Shown here: positions 51,572-59,784 of the stretch, piece after piece
How positions within the stretch are numbered: the first letter of the stretch is position 1
How the letters are laid out: every line of letters starts with the position of its first letter
DNA from: Methylophilus sp. DW102
GTDB taxonomy: Bacteria > Pseudomonadota > Gammaproteobacteria > Burkholderiales > Methylophilaceae
Assembly (NCBI RefSeq): GCF_037076555.1
Contig: NZ_AP029023.1
Location: 2,790,001-2,854,000 of the forward strand
Length of the DNA stretch: 64,000 nt
Direction: 5' to 3'
Translations under genes and position numbers: made by a program
Notes under the pieces: model-generated
Database searches by the model: none
What the model saw: the letters and a program-made list of their open reading frames with translations, nothing else
What the model was told of the DNA's origin: nothing

Positions 51572-52107
51572 ACGCGATTCCAACATGGTTTAAATGGCTT
51601 TTAATCGCCATTTGGTGTGGCTTTGCTTTCTGGCGCGGGATGTATGTTGGTGAACAAAATGAGCGCAGCAAGTGGCTGGTTAAAACTGCATTGCAGACCG
51701 TCAGCAACCAGGTCGAGCTGGCAAAGAAAGACCGTGCCTTGCGTGTGCTTGAAAACCGCATTGCCTCGCAGGCGGTAGAAATATCAACCTTTTATCAGGG
51801 AGTGATGGATGAAAACCTTAAACGTAAAGACAGCATTATTGCTCGCCTTAACAACCGCACTTTGCGCTTGTCAGTCCCCGTGTCCGGCCCCGCAGCCACC
51901 TGCCAAGGTGCAGGCAGTGTCAGCACCAGCAATCAACCCCAAGCTGCTGGAGAAACACGAGCCGAACTATCTGACTCGGCTGCTCAATTTCTTGTCGGCA
52001 TCGGAGCCGAGTGCGACGCCGAAGTCATCCACGCCAACGAAGTAAAAGACCATCTGGCGGCATGCCGGGCGGCGCTTGAACAACAACAATTTATTTTAAA
52101 GGAGTAA
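51568..52107 (+). CDS. Rz-like spanin inner-membrane subunit
   Basis: 179 residues from ATG 51568, overlapping the endolysin stop. N-terminal TM (WFKWLLIAIWCGFAFWRGMYVG), then helical region (SNQVELAKKDRALRVLENRIASQ). Carries the Rz1 gene in another frame inside it. Spanin pairs fuse inner and outer membrane at lysis. Confidence 0.78.
   Translation: MNAIPTWFKWLLIAIWCGFAFWRGMYVGEQNERSKWLVKTALQTVSNQVELAKKDRALRVLENRIASQAVEISTFYQGVMDENLKRKDSIIARLNNRTLRLSVPVSGPAATCQGAGSVSTSNQPQAAGETRAELSDSAAQFLVGIGAECDAEVIHANEVKDHLAACRAALEQQQFILKE
51809..52045 (+). CDS. Rz1-like spanin lipoprotein nested within Rz
   Basis: 78 residues from ATG 51809 in the +1 frame relative to Rz. Lipoprotein signal (LLALTTALCAC), then a Pro-rich mature part (QSPCPAPQPPAK). 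The nested position inside Rz is typical of Rz/Rz1 pairs. It ends before Rz does. Confidence 0.75.
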   Translation: MKTLNVKTALLLALTTALCACQSPCPAPQPPAKVQAVSAPAINPKLLEKHEPNYLTRLLNFLSASEPSATPKSSTPTK

Positions 52108-52109
52108 CC

Positions 52110-52442
52110 ATGCCGCCAGTTGAAGACGATTTGAGACGCATTGCCGAGGGGTTCGGCGAGTTAAAGGGCGAGCTGCGCAGCCAGCATCAGGCCACTATGC
52201 GTGCTTTTGACAATATCCGTGACGACATGCAACGCATGGAAGATAGCCAAAAACAAGCCATGCAAAGCATGGAAGAGCGACTAAACGGCAAGATCGACAG
52301 CCTTGGTGGCCGCGTCAGAACGCTAGAGCAAAAAAGTGAGGATGCAAAGGTCGCTGCTGCCAAGCAAGGTGTCGCTGTAAGTGGCATCACAGCTGCGCTG
52401 ACTTATGCAGCCATTGAAATCATTAAACGGATTCCCCACTAA
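52110..52442 (+). CDS. Small coiled-coil protein with C-terminal hydrophobic segment
   Basis: 110 residues (ELRSQHQATMRAFDNIRDDMQRMEDSQKQAMQSMEERLNGKID..., then ITAALTYAAIEIIKRI). Located between lysis and packaging genes, 2 nt after Rz. Similar small proteins occur there in Mu-like phages. Function unknown. Confidence 0.6.
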   Translation: MPPVEDDLRRIAEGFGELKGELRSQHQATMRAFDNIRDDMQRMEDSQKQAMQSMEERLNGKIDSLGGRVRTLEQKSEDAKVAAAKQGVAVSGITAALTYAAIEIIKRIPH

Positions 52443-52942
52443 TGGCGCACAGTCAAGAAACGCGCGCTAACGTGCGCAAAGCTTTTGTGGTGGATGGCGT
52501 ACCGCTGACCGTCGCTGCCAGCATGCACGGCGTGAGCTACGACACCGCCCGCGAGTGGAAGCGGATAGCCAAGGAAGTCACCGGCGATGATTGGGACACC
52601 GCCCGCGCTGCGCACCGCATCACTAACCAGTCAACTGATGATGTCATTAAGCAACTGGTAGACATTATGGTGCGGCAAGCCGTGGTAGTGGCTCAAAAGC
52701 TGGAAGACGCAAGCATCCCCGCCCAAGATAAAGTCGAGCTATTAGCCAGCATCAGCGATGCAATGGCTAAGTTTACCAAGTCACTCTCACGCATTGATCC
52801 CAAGCTGGGTGCAATGAGTGTGGCGCTGGATACGCTTAAAACCATTGCAGAGTATTTTCAAAAGCATGATCGCGTGGCGCTGGCTCAATTCCAGGATCAC
52901 CTGGAAGGCATCGGCGCTGTTTTACAAAGCCGTTACGGTTAA
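52442..52942 (+). CDS. Small terminase-like protein (DUF1804)
   Basis: 166 residues of the DUF1804 family found before terminase in Mu-like phages. The N-terminal RKAFVVDGVPLTVAASMHGVSYDTAREWKRIAKEV is a helix-turn-helix for pac-site DNA. Helical C-terminus. It overlaps the previous gene by 1 nt. Confidence 0.78.
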   Translation: MAHSQETRANVRKAFVVDGVPLTVAASMHGVSYDTAREWKRIAKEVTGDDWDTARAAHRITNQSTDDVIKQLVDIMVRQAVVVAQKLEDASIPAQDKVELLASISDAMAKFTKSLSRIDPKLGAMSVALDTLKTIAEYFQKHDRVALAQFQDHLEGIGAVLQSRYG

Positions 52943-52965
52943 CGGCATTTTTTGAAAGGTAAGTC

Positions 52966-53283
52966 ATGAATGCAACTGAGCAACAAACCGAGCAAGACAT
53001 TCAAGCCAAAGGCTTAAACGCACCACGTCTGACACCTGCTGATATTGATGCAACCATTGTGGGTGAGCAGTATCACGTGTTTCCTGGCACCACTCTCACA
53101 GTGTGCTGCCTGCAATTGAAAAACGGTGCAACCGTCACTGGCGATAGTGCATGCGTAAGCCCTGCCAACTTTGATGAGCAAATTGGCCGCAACATTGCTC
53201 GTCAAAACGCCCGCGAAAAAATCTGGCAGCTGGAAGGCTACCTGCTGAAACAGCGTTTATATCTGGCTGAAGCTGTTGTTTAA
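52966..53283 (+). CDS. Gp49/66-family phage protein
   Basis: 105 residues (APRLTPADIDATIVGEQYHVFPGTTLTVCCLQLKNGATVTGDSACV...). This pattern is the phage N4 gp49/Sf6 gp66 family. Function unknown. It directly precedes the large terminase gene. Confidence 0.75.
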   Translation: MNATEQQTEQDIQAKGLNAPRLTPADIDATIVGEQYHVFPGTTLTVCCLQLKNGATVTGDSACVSPANFDEQIGRNIARQNAREKIWQLEGYLLKQRLYLAEAVV

Positions 53284-53286
53284 GCC

Positions 53287-55014
53287 ATGTCCGACATCGA
53301 CGATCTAAACATTAAAACCATCAAGAGCTGGAAAGAGTTCGAGGCCGAACTCGCCCAGCTCGGTGAAGACCTGCGCGAGCAGATTGAGCTGGAATGCGAG
53401 GCGTTTGATGTTGACCCGGCGGCAAGTTTAGAGCGCCGCGAACGGGCTTTGTTTGATTATGAGTTTTTCTGCCGCACCTACTTTCCACACTATGTGCCGA
53501 CTGAGCATTTCAGCCTGTTTCAAAAGTTTATCTTCAAGCATTTACCCGCTTGTATTGATAGTCCGCGTGATGCACGTGACGTAGAAAAAGCCCCACGTGG
53601 CGAGGCAAAATCAACATATGAGACACAACTTGGCTCACTGTGGTCTGTGTGCCGTGCTACTTATATTGAGCGCTTTATCAAATCTGGAAAGCTGCCAAAA
53701 AAAGCACGCAAGCACATGATTGTCATCATTATGAACACCGAAGAGCAAGCAGCCGAAATGCTTGCCAGCGTTAAGGCTGAGCTAGACACCAACCCACGCC
53801 TGGCAATGGACTTTCCTGACGCTTTTGGTCAAGGCCGTGTCTGGCAGGCTACTACGGCTATCACAGCCAACAATATCAAAATCCGCATTGGTGGTACCGG
53901 CAAAAAACTGCGCGGTATGAAACACGGCCCGCACCGGCCTGATCAAGTGCATATTGACGATGCCGAGAATGATGACAACGTAAAGTCACCGGAGCAGCGT
54001 AAAAAGACCGAAGACTTTATTTTAAAGGCTGTGCTCGGCTTGGCTGGACCCGCGGGTGGCATGGATGTCTTTGTGGTGGGTACTGAGCTGCACCACGATG
54101 CAGCGATTAATCGTATTGGCAATGCACCTGGCTGGAAAATGCGCACGTTCAAGTCTATCGTGCGTTGGCCGGACAATATGCACCTATGGGACACTTGGGA
54201 GGCAATATATAGCCGCCCCGGTACCGCTGATGAAAAAGAAGAGGCCGAGACAGAGGCGCTGGCATTTTATGAGGCTAACAAGGCCGAAATGGAGGCCGGT
54301 GCCATTGTGAGCTGGCCGGAAGTGCGCCCACTTTACCGCCTGATGTGCATGCGGGCGATTGACCATGAAGCGTTTAATCATGAGCAGCAAAACGAGGCTG
54401 GCAATGATGAGAACGCACCGTTTAAGACAATTCAATTTTGGGTCAACAAACTTTCAAATTGGTTGTTCTTTGGTTCGATTGACCCGTCTATGGGCAAGAA
54501 AGATAAAAGGCGTGATCCCTCTGCAATTCTGGTCGGTGGATACAACATGCAAACCATGACGCTAGACGTCATTGAGGCTGATATTCGCAGACGCGTGCCG
54601 GACTTGATTATTGAGCATGCAATCGACTATCAAAAACAATATAACTGCCTGATGTGGGCGGTAGAGACGGTGGCTTTTCAGGAGTTTCTATATACCGAGC
54701 TTCTTAAACGCTCAATTAAAGAAGGTGTGATTTTTCCAACAGCACCGGATGGTGGGGTGGAAAAAGGCCGTGATAAAGAAATGGCAATTTTATCGCTTCA
54801 GCCATTGATCAATAGAGGCCAGATAAGGCTGCATCACAATCAGCACACGCTGAATGAACAGCTTAAATACTACCCAGAAGCCGACCACGACGACGGCCCC
54901 GATGCGCTCGAAATGCTGTGGAAGGTAGCAACCGCCTATAGCCAAGCCTTTGAATATGTCTCTGCCGCATCTGACCGCCGCAGCAGACGCAACGACGATT
55001 ACCAGGACGATTAA
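53287..55014 (+). CDS. Terminase large subunit, Mu gp28-like
   Basis: 575 residues. ATPase signals include APRGEAKSTYETQLG and VHIDDAENDDNVKSPEQRKK; the nuclease part starts with GSIDPSMGKKDKRRDPSAILVGG and ends with DHDDGPDALEMLW. It packages phage DNA. Follows the small DUF1804/gp49 genes as in Mu-like phages. Confidence 0.9.
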   Translation: MSDIDDLNIKTIKSWKEFEAELAQLGEDLREQIELECEAFDVDPAASLERRERALFDYEFFCRTYFPHYVPTEHFSLFQKFIFKHLPACIDSPRDARDVEKAPRGEAKSTYETQLGSLWSVCRATYIERFIKSGKLPKKARKHMIVIIMNTEEQAAEMLASVKAELDTNPRLAMDFPDAFGQGRVWQATTAITANNIKIRIGGTGKKLRGMKHGPHRPDQVHIDDAENDDNVKSPEQRKKTEDFILKAVLGLAGPAGGMDVFVVGTELHHDAAINRIGNAPGWKMRTFKSIVRWPDNMHLWDTWEAIYSRPGTADEKEEAETEALAFYEANKAEMEAGAIVSWPEVRPLYRLMCMRAIDHEAFNHEQQNEAGNDENAPFKTIQFWVNKLSNWLFFGSIDPSMGKKDKRRDPSAILVGGYNMQTMTLDVIEADIRRRVPDLIIEHAIDYQKQYNCLMWAVETVAFQEFLYTELLKRSIKEGVIFPTAPDGGVEKGRDKEMAILSLQPLINRGQIRLHHNQHTLNEQLKYYPEADHDDGPDALEMLWKVATAYSQAFEYVSAASDRRSRRNDDYQDD

Positions 55015-55016
55015 AC

Positions 55017-56618
55017 ATGGCAAAAAACAGACACCGCCGCGCAGCGATGGCAAAACAAACCGCCAGCCGCCCAACGCCTGATACTGACTTACAAGTCGGC
55101 CCACGCTCTAGCCTTGGGCATACACTTAACTATGCCTCGGTGATCACAGTGCCACCGGCACGCCTAGCCAGTGCCTTTGCAATGGCTGACCAAGGCCAGA
55201 TCACTGAGCAAAGCAAGCTGTTTAACCTGATTGAAGAGCACGACTCGCACATTTTTGCTGAGATGGCAAAACGCAAGCGGGCGATCACCTCACTTGGCTG
55301 GCAGCTTGAAGCCCCGGACGATGCCACCGAGGGTGAACTCAAGCGCATTAAAGAGCTTGAGCAAATGCTGCGCGAAAATAACGGTTTTGAAGGCATGCAG
55401 TATGACCTGGCCGACGCAACCGGCAAGGGCTTTTCTATGGTCGAGCTTGAGTGGAAAAAAGGCGACGTCTGGCTGCCAGAGTGCTATCACTATGTGCCGC
55501 AGCAACTGTTTGTCACCGACCAGGACACTGCCGAACTCAAATACAACGGCACCGGCCTTCCGGAAGCGCTGCGGCCCTATGGGTGGATCAAGCATATCCA
55601 CAAGGCAAAATCTGGCTATATTGAAAGCGCGGCGCTGTTTAGAGTGCTGGCTTGGACATATGCCTATAAAGCCTACAACGTGCAAGATATGCAGCGCTTT
55701 TTGGAGCTGTATGGCTTGCCTCTGCGCTTAGGTAAATACCCAGCGGGCATTGGTAAACCTCAGCGTGATGAGCTGCTGCGTGCTGTGCGCAGCATTGGCA
55801 ACGATGGTGCCGGTGTGGTGCCTGCCAACATGACCATCGAGTTTATTAAAGACACCTCTCGCGGGTCTATTACCGACTTTTTAGATGCCATTGGTTATTG
55901 GGAGGAAAAACAATCCAAGGCCATTTTGGGCGGTGACCTGGACGGTAAAACCACCACAGAAGCGCGCATTATGGTCTACGACAAAGTGCGCCGCGAGATC
56001 CTGCTGCACGATGTGGGCAATATGGAGCCGACCATAGATCAGCAGCTGATCGCACCGATTGACATGTTTAACGGCATGTTTGAGCCAGGCCGCAGGCCTA
56101 AATTTAAATACCTGACGCAAGAGAGCGTGGACCAGCAGAAGATGGTCGCCGTGCTCGAAAAAGGCGTTGGGCTTGGTATGGAAATCGAGGTCGAATATGC
56201 TCATGAAGTTATGCAAATCCCGCGTGCCAAAAAAGGCGCGGCGCTGCTTGGCAAGCCTGCTCAGGCCACACCTGCCAATAATGTCGACAATAAAAACAAT
56301 CCAGAAGGCACGCCGCCTGCAGACCCGGTGCAAGGCGCACTCAGCCGCCTGGCCGCACTGGCGAGAAATCAGGGCGCGCAAGCGGACTTAACCGAGGCCT
56401 ACACCGCCCAACTTGCTGCACTTGGTGCCAAGCATGAGTCTGCGCTTGTGCAAAAAATCTATGACGTCGTCGGCGCAGCCGGTGACTTTGACGCCGCCAT
56501 TCAAGGCATAGAGGCGCTGGCAACTGAGTTTAAGGTACCGGCACTGACTGAGGTAATCGCGCTGGGCATGGCAGCGGCTAATTTGGGGGGTAGGAGTGAG
56601 GTGATTGATGGAAATTAA
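55017..56618 (+). CDS. Portal protein, Mu gp29-like (DUF935)
   Basis: 533 residues of the DUF935 portal family (YASVITVPPARLASAFAMADQGQITEQSKLFNLIEEHDSHIFAEMAKRKRAI; GLPLRLGKYPAG; WEEKQSKAILGGDLDGKTTTEA). It starts 2 nt after the terminase stop. Confidence 0.92.
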   Translation: MAKNRHRRAAMAKQTASRPTPDTDLQVGPRSSLGHTLNYASVITVPPARLASAFAMADQGQITEQSKLFNLIEEHDSHIFAEMAKRKRAITSLGWQLEAPDDATEGELKRIKELEQMLRENNGFEGMQYDLADATGKGFSMVELEWKKGDVWLPECYHYVPQQLFVTDQDTAELKYNGTGLPEALRPYGWIKHIHKAKSGYIESAALFRVLAWTYAYKAYNVQDMQRFLELYGLPLRLGKYPAGIGKPQRDELLRAVRSIGNDGAGVVPANMTIEFIKDTSRGSITDFLDAIGYWEEKQSKAILGGDLDGKTTTEARIMVYDKVRREILLHDVGNMEPTIDQQLIAPIDMFNGMFEPGRRPKFKYLTQESVDQQKMVAVLEKGVGLGMEIEVEYAHEVMQIPRAKKGAALLGKPAQATPANNVDNKNNPEGTPPADPVQGALSRLAALARNQGAQADLTEAYTAQLAALGAKHESALVQKIYDVVGAAGDFDAAIQGIEALATEFKVPALTEVIALGMAAANLGGRSEVIDGN

Positions 56619-57111
56619 AAGAGTTTTAGACCCTGCCTCTGGTAGCAAGATGATGTATCAAAACAAGCATCATCCAGATGTTGTATTTGGCGATATAAGA
56701 AACGTATGCATTAGCCTAATTGATCGCAGCCATGGCAATGAGTCTGGTCAGCGTACTTTAAACATTGAGCCAGACACACTGATGGATTTTAGAAGTATTC
56801 CGTTTGCTGATGGTAGTTTTAAGCTGGTTGTTTTTGACCCACCACATTTAGTTCGTGCAGGTAAAAAATCTTGGTTGGCAGCTAAATACGGCAAGCTCTC
56901 AGAAAGTTGGCAGACCGATTTAAAAACTGGCTTTGAAGAATGCCTAAGGGTTCTGGATAAGGATGGAATATTAATTTTTAAATGGAACGAAACTCAAGTA
57001 AAAATTAATGAGGTCCTTAAATTGTGTCCGATTGAGCCTTTATTTGGGCATTTATCAGGCCGAAAAGGCCTGACTCATTGGCTTGTTTTTATGAAACCAA
57101 GGGGGCAATGA
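56608..57111 (+). CDS. Phage SAM-dependent methyltransferase
   Basis: 167 residues from ATG 56608, overlapping the portal stop. Motif I-like RVLDPASGSKMMYQNKHH and VVFGDIR, and motif IV VVFDPPHLVRAG, fit N6/N4-type DNA methylases. Such genes occur in several phages, but between portal and MuF they are cargo. Possible modification against restriction. Confidence 0.75.
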   Translation: MEIKRVLDPASGSKMMYQNKHHPDVVFGDIRNVCISLIDRSHGNESGQRTLNIEPDTLMDFRSIPFADGSFKLVVFDPPHLVRAGKKSWLAAKYGKLSESWQTDLKTGFEECLRVLDKDGILIFKWNETQVKINEVLKLCPIEPLFGHLSGRKGLTHWLVFMKPRGQ

Positions 57112-57377
57112 TGCAAGGCACCAGACTACACAAAATTGATGGCGAGCAAGACTTTGTTTATCGCATTTTTAAAACGGCTGGCGCTTATGGCACGGCCAAT
57201 GGCAAAGACTGGTTTTGCACCACACCTAACGGCATGCTGGGCAATCTCAGTGGCCACCAGGTGACAGAACATGAAGACGGCACCATCACGGTGTCACCTT
57301 CTATTTTGACGCAGTCTCAACATCAGGGTAAAACTTGGCATGGTTACCTTGAAAAAGGTGTCTGGCGCGAGTGCTGA
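57108..57377 (+). CDS. Small protein resembling DUF6527
   Basis: 89 residues from ATG 57108 (GGGGGC 1-6 nt upstream, overlapping the methylase stop). DWFCTTPNGMLGNLSGHQVTEHEDGTITVSPSIL and WHGYLEKGVW match the small DUF6527 pattern. Function not known to me. Linked by overlap to the methylase. Confidence 0.6.
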   Translation: MMQGTRLHKIDGEQDFVYRIFKTAGAYGTANGKDWFCTTPNGMLGNLSGHQVTEHEDGTITVSPSILTQSQHQGKTWHGYLEKGVWREC

Positions 57378-57388
57378 TCATGCTTGCT

Positions 57389-57712
57389 CTACTTATATTT
57401 CGTCTGTGGCTTTGCTTTGGTTGGCGTCGGGTCCAGCGGCTTGCGTTTATGCAGCGTCATATCATCGTCAGAGTGATAACGGTCTCTTTTAAAAATGCCT
57501 ATGGTGTTGCTTTGGTCACTTTTAAGTTGTGCCCGCTCGGCTTCGGTCTCACGCATGCATTGTTCACCGTACTCAGTCATGCGATAACCAAACATTTCAG
57601 GCTCTATCAGCTTCGTTTCCAGCAGCCATTGCAGTATCTCTGGTGCCACAGGCTCAGGCTCTCGCCCGATCAGTTTGCATATAGCATCGTATTGAGGTTT
57701 AGTTAAGTACAT
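57389..57712 (-). CDS. Antisense gene inside the packaging operon, function unknown
   Basis: 107 residues (MYLTKPQYDAICKLIGREPEPVAPEILQWLLETKLIEPEMFGYRMTEYGEQCM...), on the strand opposite to all neighbours. Its ATG overlaps the MuF ATG in CATG. The protein composition (short helices, charged C-terminus KPLDPTPTKAKPQTKYK) looks more real than the plus-strand frame over the same DNA. No ribosome-binding site is seen. It may be a self-contained cargo gene. Confidence 0.55.
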   Translation of the reverse strand: MYLTKPQYDAICKLIGREPEPVAPEILQWLLETKLIEPEMFGYRMTEYGEQCMRETEAERAQLKSDQSNTIGIFKRDRYHSDDDMTLHKRKPLDPTPTKAKPQTKYK

Positions 57713-58982
57713 GGAAAGCGCAGCGCAGTTACCGTTTAAGCAGGCGATTGAATTCTATCGTCAAAAGATCAAGCTGCCCACCTCTGGCTGGACAGATATC
57801 TGGGAGCAGCAGCACAGCAAGGCTTTTGTGGTGGCTGGCGCGCAGTCAGACGCGCTGCTTGAAGATTTTTACAATGCGATTCAAGACGCCAAGCAAAACG
57901 GCGGTGGCTATGCTGATTTTAAAGAGCGTTTTAACGAGATTGCAGCCAAGCACGGTTGGTCTTATAAAGGCTCCCCAGGCTGGCGTAGTCGGGTGATTTA
58001 CGACACCAACATCACACAGTCATACAACGCTGGGCGATATGTCCAGATGGTTGCACTGAAAGAAACAAAACCCTTTTGGGTTTATCGGCACATAACAATC
58101 GAAAATCCTAGACTTGAGCACAAGCTATGGGATGGCACTATATTACCTGCTGATGATGTTTGGTTTGATACTCATTATCCGCAATGTGGCTGGGGGTGCA
58201 AATGTCGCGTTTATGCTTTGTCTGTAGGCGAAGCTAAACGCATGTGGACACAAAAAGGGTTAACTGGGCCAGATCAAAGACCTGTTATTGACATGGTCAA
58301 AGTGACCGTGGGTAAAAATGGCAGCAATCCGCGCGAGGTTTGGGTACCTAAAGGAATTGACCCCGGCTTTGGCTATAATCCCGGCAAGGCATGGCTAGAG
58401 CCGCTGACCGTGCCGCCTTTGCAGGGCTATGATGCCGTGCTCAAAGCGCGTGGCATTGATGCACCATCAATCAAAACGAGTATGCGCAAAGCGACAGTGA
58501 TTGATAAGGCCGCCATTTTGCCACCTGACACACCGCCAGAGCAGGCCGTTGCGGATTTTTTGGACGTGTTTGGTGCGGATATGGAAGTCGGCAGCGTGTT
58601 TACTGATGCCGCGCAAACCTCGGTAGTGATCAGTAAAGCCTTATTTACTGATGGCAGTGGCGACTTTAAGTGGCTGGCAAAAGAGAACAAGGCCAACCGG
58701 CTGCAATATATCAACCTGCTGGCGATGACGGTTGCCGACCCTGACGAAATTTGGTGGGTGTGGGTAAAAGACAATAAAGAGTCTGGCCGCTGGCGTTTAA
58801 AACGCCGATATCTGCGGGCGTTTGAAATTGATGGCAGTAATGAGTTTGGCGTGGCTGTATTTGAGTGGGGCCGCACCGGCTGGACTGGCGCAACAACCTT
58901 TATGCAGACACAAAAAACCGAAGATGAGAGATTTAAGTATTTTGACAAGCAGCGCGATGGCCGCCTGGTCTACAAAAAATAA
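57711..58982 (+). CDS. MuF-like head protein with C-terminal PBECR2-like nuclease domain
   Basis: 423 residues. Residues 1-230 are the Mu gpF/phage head morphogenesis domain (QSDALLEDFYNAIQDAKQNGGGYADFKERFNEIA; IYDTNITQSYNAGRYVQMVAL; DTHYPQCGWGCKCRV). The C-terminal part from about 290 (VFGADMEVGSVFTDAAQTSVVISKALFTD...GRWRLKRRYLRAF...KYFDKQRDGRLVYKK) matches the phage Barnase-EndoU-colicin/RelE-like type 2 domain. MuF is packaged with the head, so a toxin domain could be injected. GAGG lies 12 nt before the ATG. Confidence 0.85.
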   Translation: MESAAQLPFKQAIEFYRQKIKLPTSGWTDIWEQQHSKAFVVAGAQSDALLEDFYNAIQDAKQNGGGYADFKERFNEIAAKHGWSYKGSPGWRSRVIYDTNITQSYNAGRYVQMVALKETKPFWVYRHITIENPRLEHKLWDGTILPADDVWFDTHYPQCGWGCKCRVYALSVGEAKRMWTQKGLTGPDQRPVIDMVKVTVGKNGSNPREVWVPKGIDPGFGYNPGKAWLEPLTVPPLQGYDAVLKARGIDAPSIKTSMRKATVIDKAAILPPDTPPEQAVADFLDVFGADMEVGSVFTDAAQTSVVISKALFTDGSGDFKWLAKENKANRLQYINLLAMTVADPDEIWWVWVKDNKESGRWRLKRRYLRAFEIDGSNEFGVAVFEWGRTGWTGATTFMQTQKTEDERFKYFDKQRDGRLVYKK

Positions 58983-59007
58983 AAAGCGGCTTGTGCGGGC
59001 CGCTTTT
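58981..59007 (+). terminator. Terminator-like hairpin after MuF
   Basis: AAAAGCGGC and GCCGCTTTT flank an 8-nt loop; a short T-run is part of the arm. It lies right after the MuF stop and 58 nt before the next gene, so it may reduce downstream expression. Confidence 0.7.
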
Positions 59008-59064
59008 ATGGATCGGATTTGAGGGCTTTGCACAGCCACAGCTTCGTCACCACAAGGACAGTAT

Positions 59065-59580
59065 ATGCAATTAGTGATCGATTATCAAGATATCTCGGTT
59101 AAGCACCTGGTAGCGGTGCTAAGTCATGAGTTTATGCATCCAGAGACACTGCTTGGTAGTGTTGGCAGCGCTCTTGAGATGGTTAATACAGATCGTCACT
59201 ATGCTGGGAAAGCCCCGGACGGCTCAGACTGGGCACCACTTAAAGAATCCTCGAAGCTGGAAAAGCGCAAGGGCGGCCCGCTCAATAAAACAGGTGAAAT
59301 GCTGCAGTCTTTTAATTACCAGGTGGACGGTAATACTTTAATGCTAGGCTTTGATGGTGCCAGAAATGCAGAGCTTGCTTATTGGCACCATACCGGTACC
59401 GATCCTTATGTGATTAAACCAAAAAATGGTAAGGCGCTAAAGTTTGGGGATCACATTGTCAAAAAAGTAAATCATCCAGGACTGCCTGCTCGTGAATTGG
59501 TCGGATATCCTGATAGTGATCAACGTCTGGTCGACGATGTTGTCAACGATCATTTAATGGCTGTTTTAAATCGTGTTTGA
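59065..59580 (+). CDS. Virion morphogenesis protein, Mu gpG-like
   Basis: 171 residues of the phage virion morphogenesis (gpG) family: DRHYAGKAPDGSDWAPLKESSKLEKRKGGPLNKTGEMLQSF, and LAYWHHTGTDPY. It is the last gene of the rightward arm. In Mu, protease I follows; here I is 19 kb away on the other arm. Confidence 0.87.
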   Translation: MQLVIDYQDISVKHLVAVLSHEFMHPETLLGSVGSALEMVNTDRHYAGKAPDGSDWAPLKESSKLEKRKGGPLNKTGEMLQSFNYQVDGNTLMLGFDGARNAELAYWHHTGTDPYVIKPKNGKALKFGDHIVKKVNHPGLPARELVGYPDSDQRLVDDVVNDHLMAVLNRV

Positions 59581-59597
59581 AAATTAATTAAATGCTA

Positions 59598-59629
59598 TTT
59601 AATGGGGATTTATACCCCAATTAAATTTT
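59598..59629. terminator. Terminator-like hairpin after the rightward late arm
   Basis: TTTAATGGGG and CCCCAATTAAA (one bulged A) form a stem followed by TTTT. The surrounding 110 nt to the prophage end are AT-rich with no gene. Confidence 0.6.
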
Positions 59630-59676
59630 AATTAATCGCTATTACCCCGTATTTTTATCCCGAATTTTTATCACTA

Positions 59677-59690
59677 CTGTCCAGAAATCA
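59677..59690. repeat. Prophage right end
   Basis: CTGTCCAGAAATCA is the inverted counterpart of the left-end TGATTTTCGGACAG (12 of 14). A second CTGTCCAG lies at 59759-59766 outside it, so the exact end has some doubt. Confidence 0.55.
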
Positions 59691-59784
59691 AGAATTTTAA
59701 TGAACACGTGTTAATCTATTGTTTATGCGGCGACCCGGCCAATTCCGCCCGGTTGTGACTGTCCAGATTCCACACCCCCCCTAC

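Larger units (their letters stand above)
21461..59690. mobile_element. Mu-like transposable prophage with divergent virion arms
   Basis: About 38.2 kb contains a Mu-type DDE transposase and ATPase, Mor, GemA, HU, repressor, lysis, head and contractile tail genes. Its ends are placed at inverted sites TGATTTTCGGACAG (left) and CTGTCCAGAAATCA (right), which begin with TG and end with CA like other Mu-family elements. No matching 5-bp duplication is seen (ggctt left, agaat right). Gene order is unusual: tail, capsid and protease lie left on the minus strand, lysis, terminase, portal, MuF and G lie right on the plus strand, and the early region is between. All core genes look intact. Confidence 0.9.

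Noticed and set aside
57371..57706. Plus-strand frame of 111 codons between the DUF6527-like gene and MuF
   Set aside because: Protein sequence is of low plausibility and the minus-strand frame over the same DNA is better.
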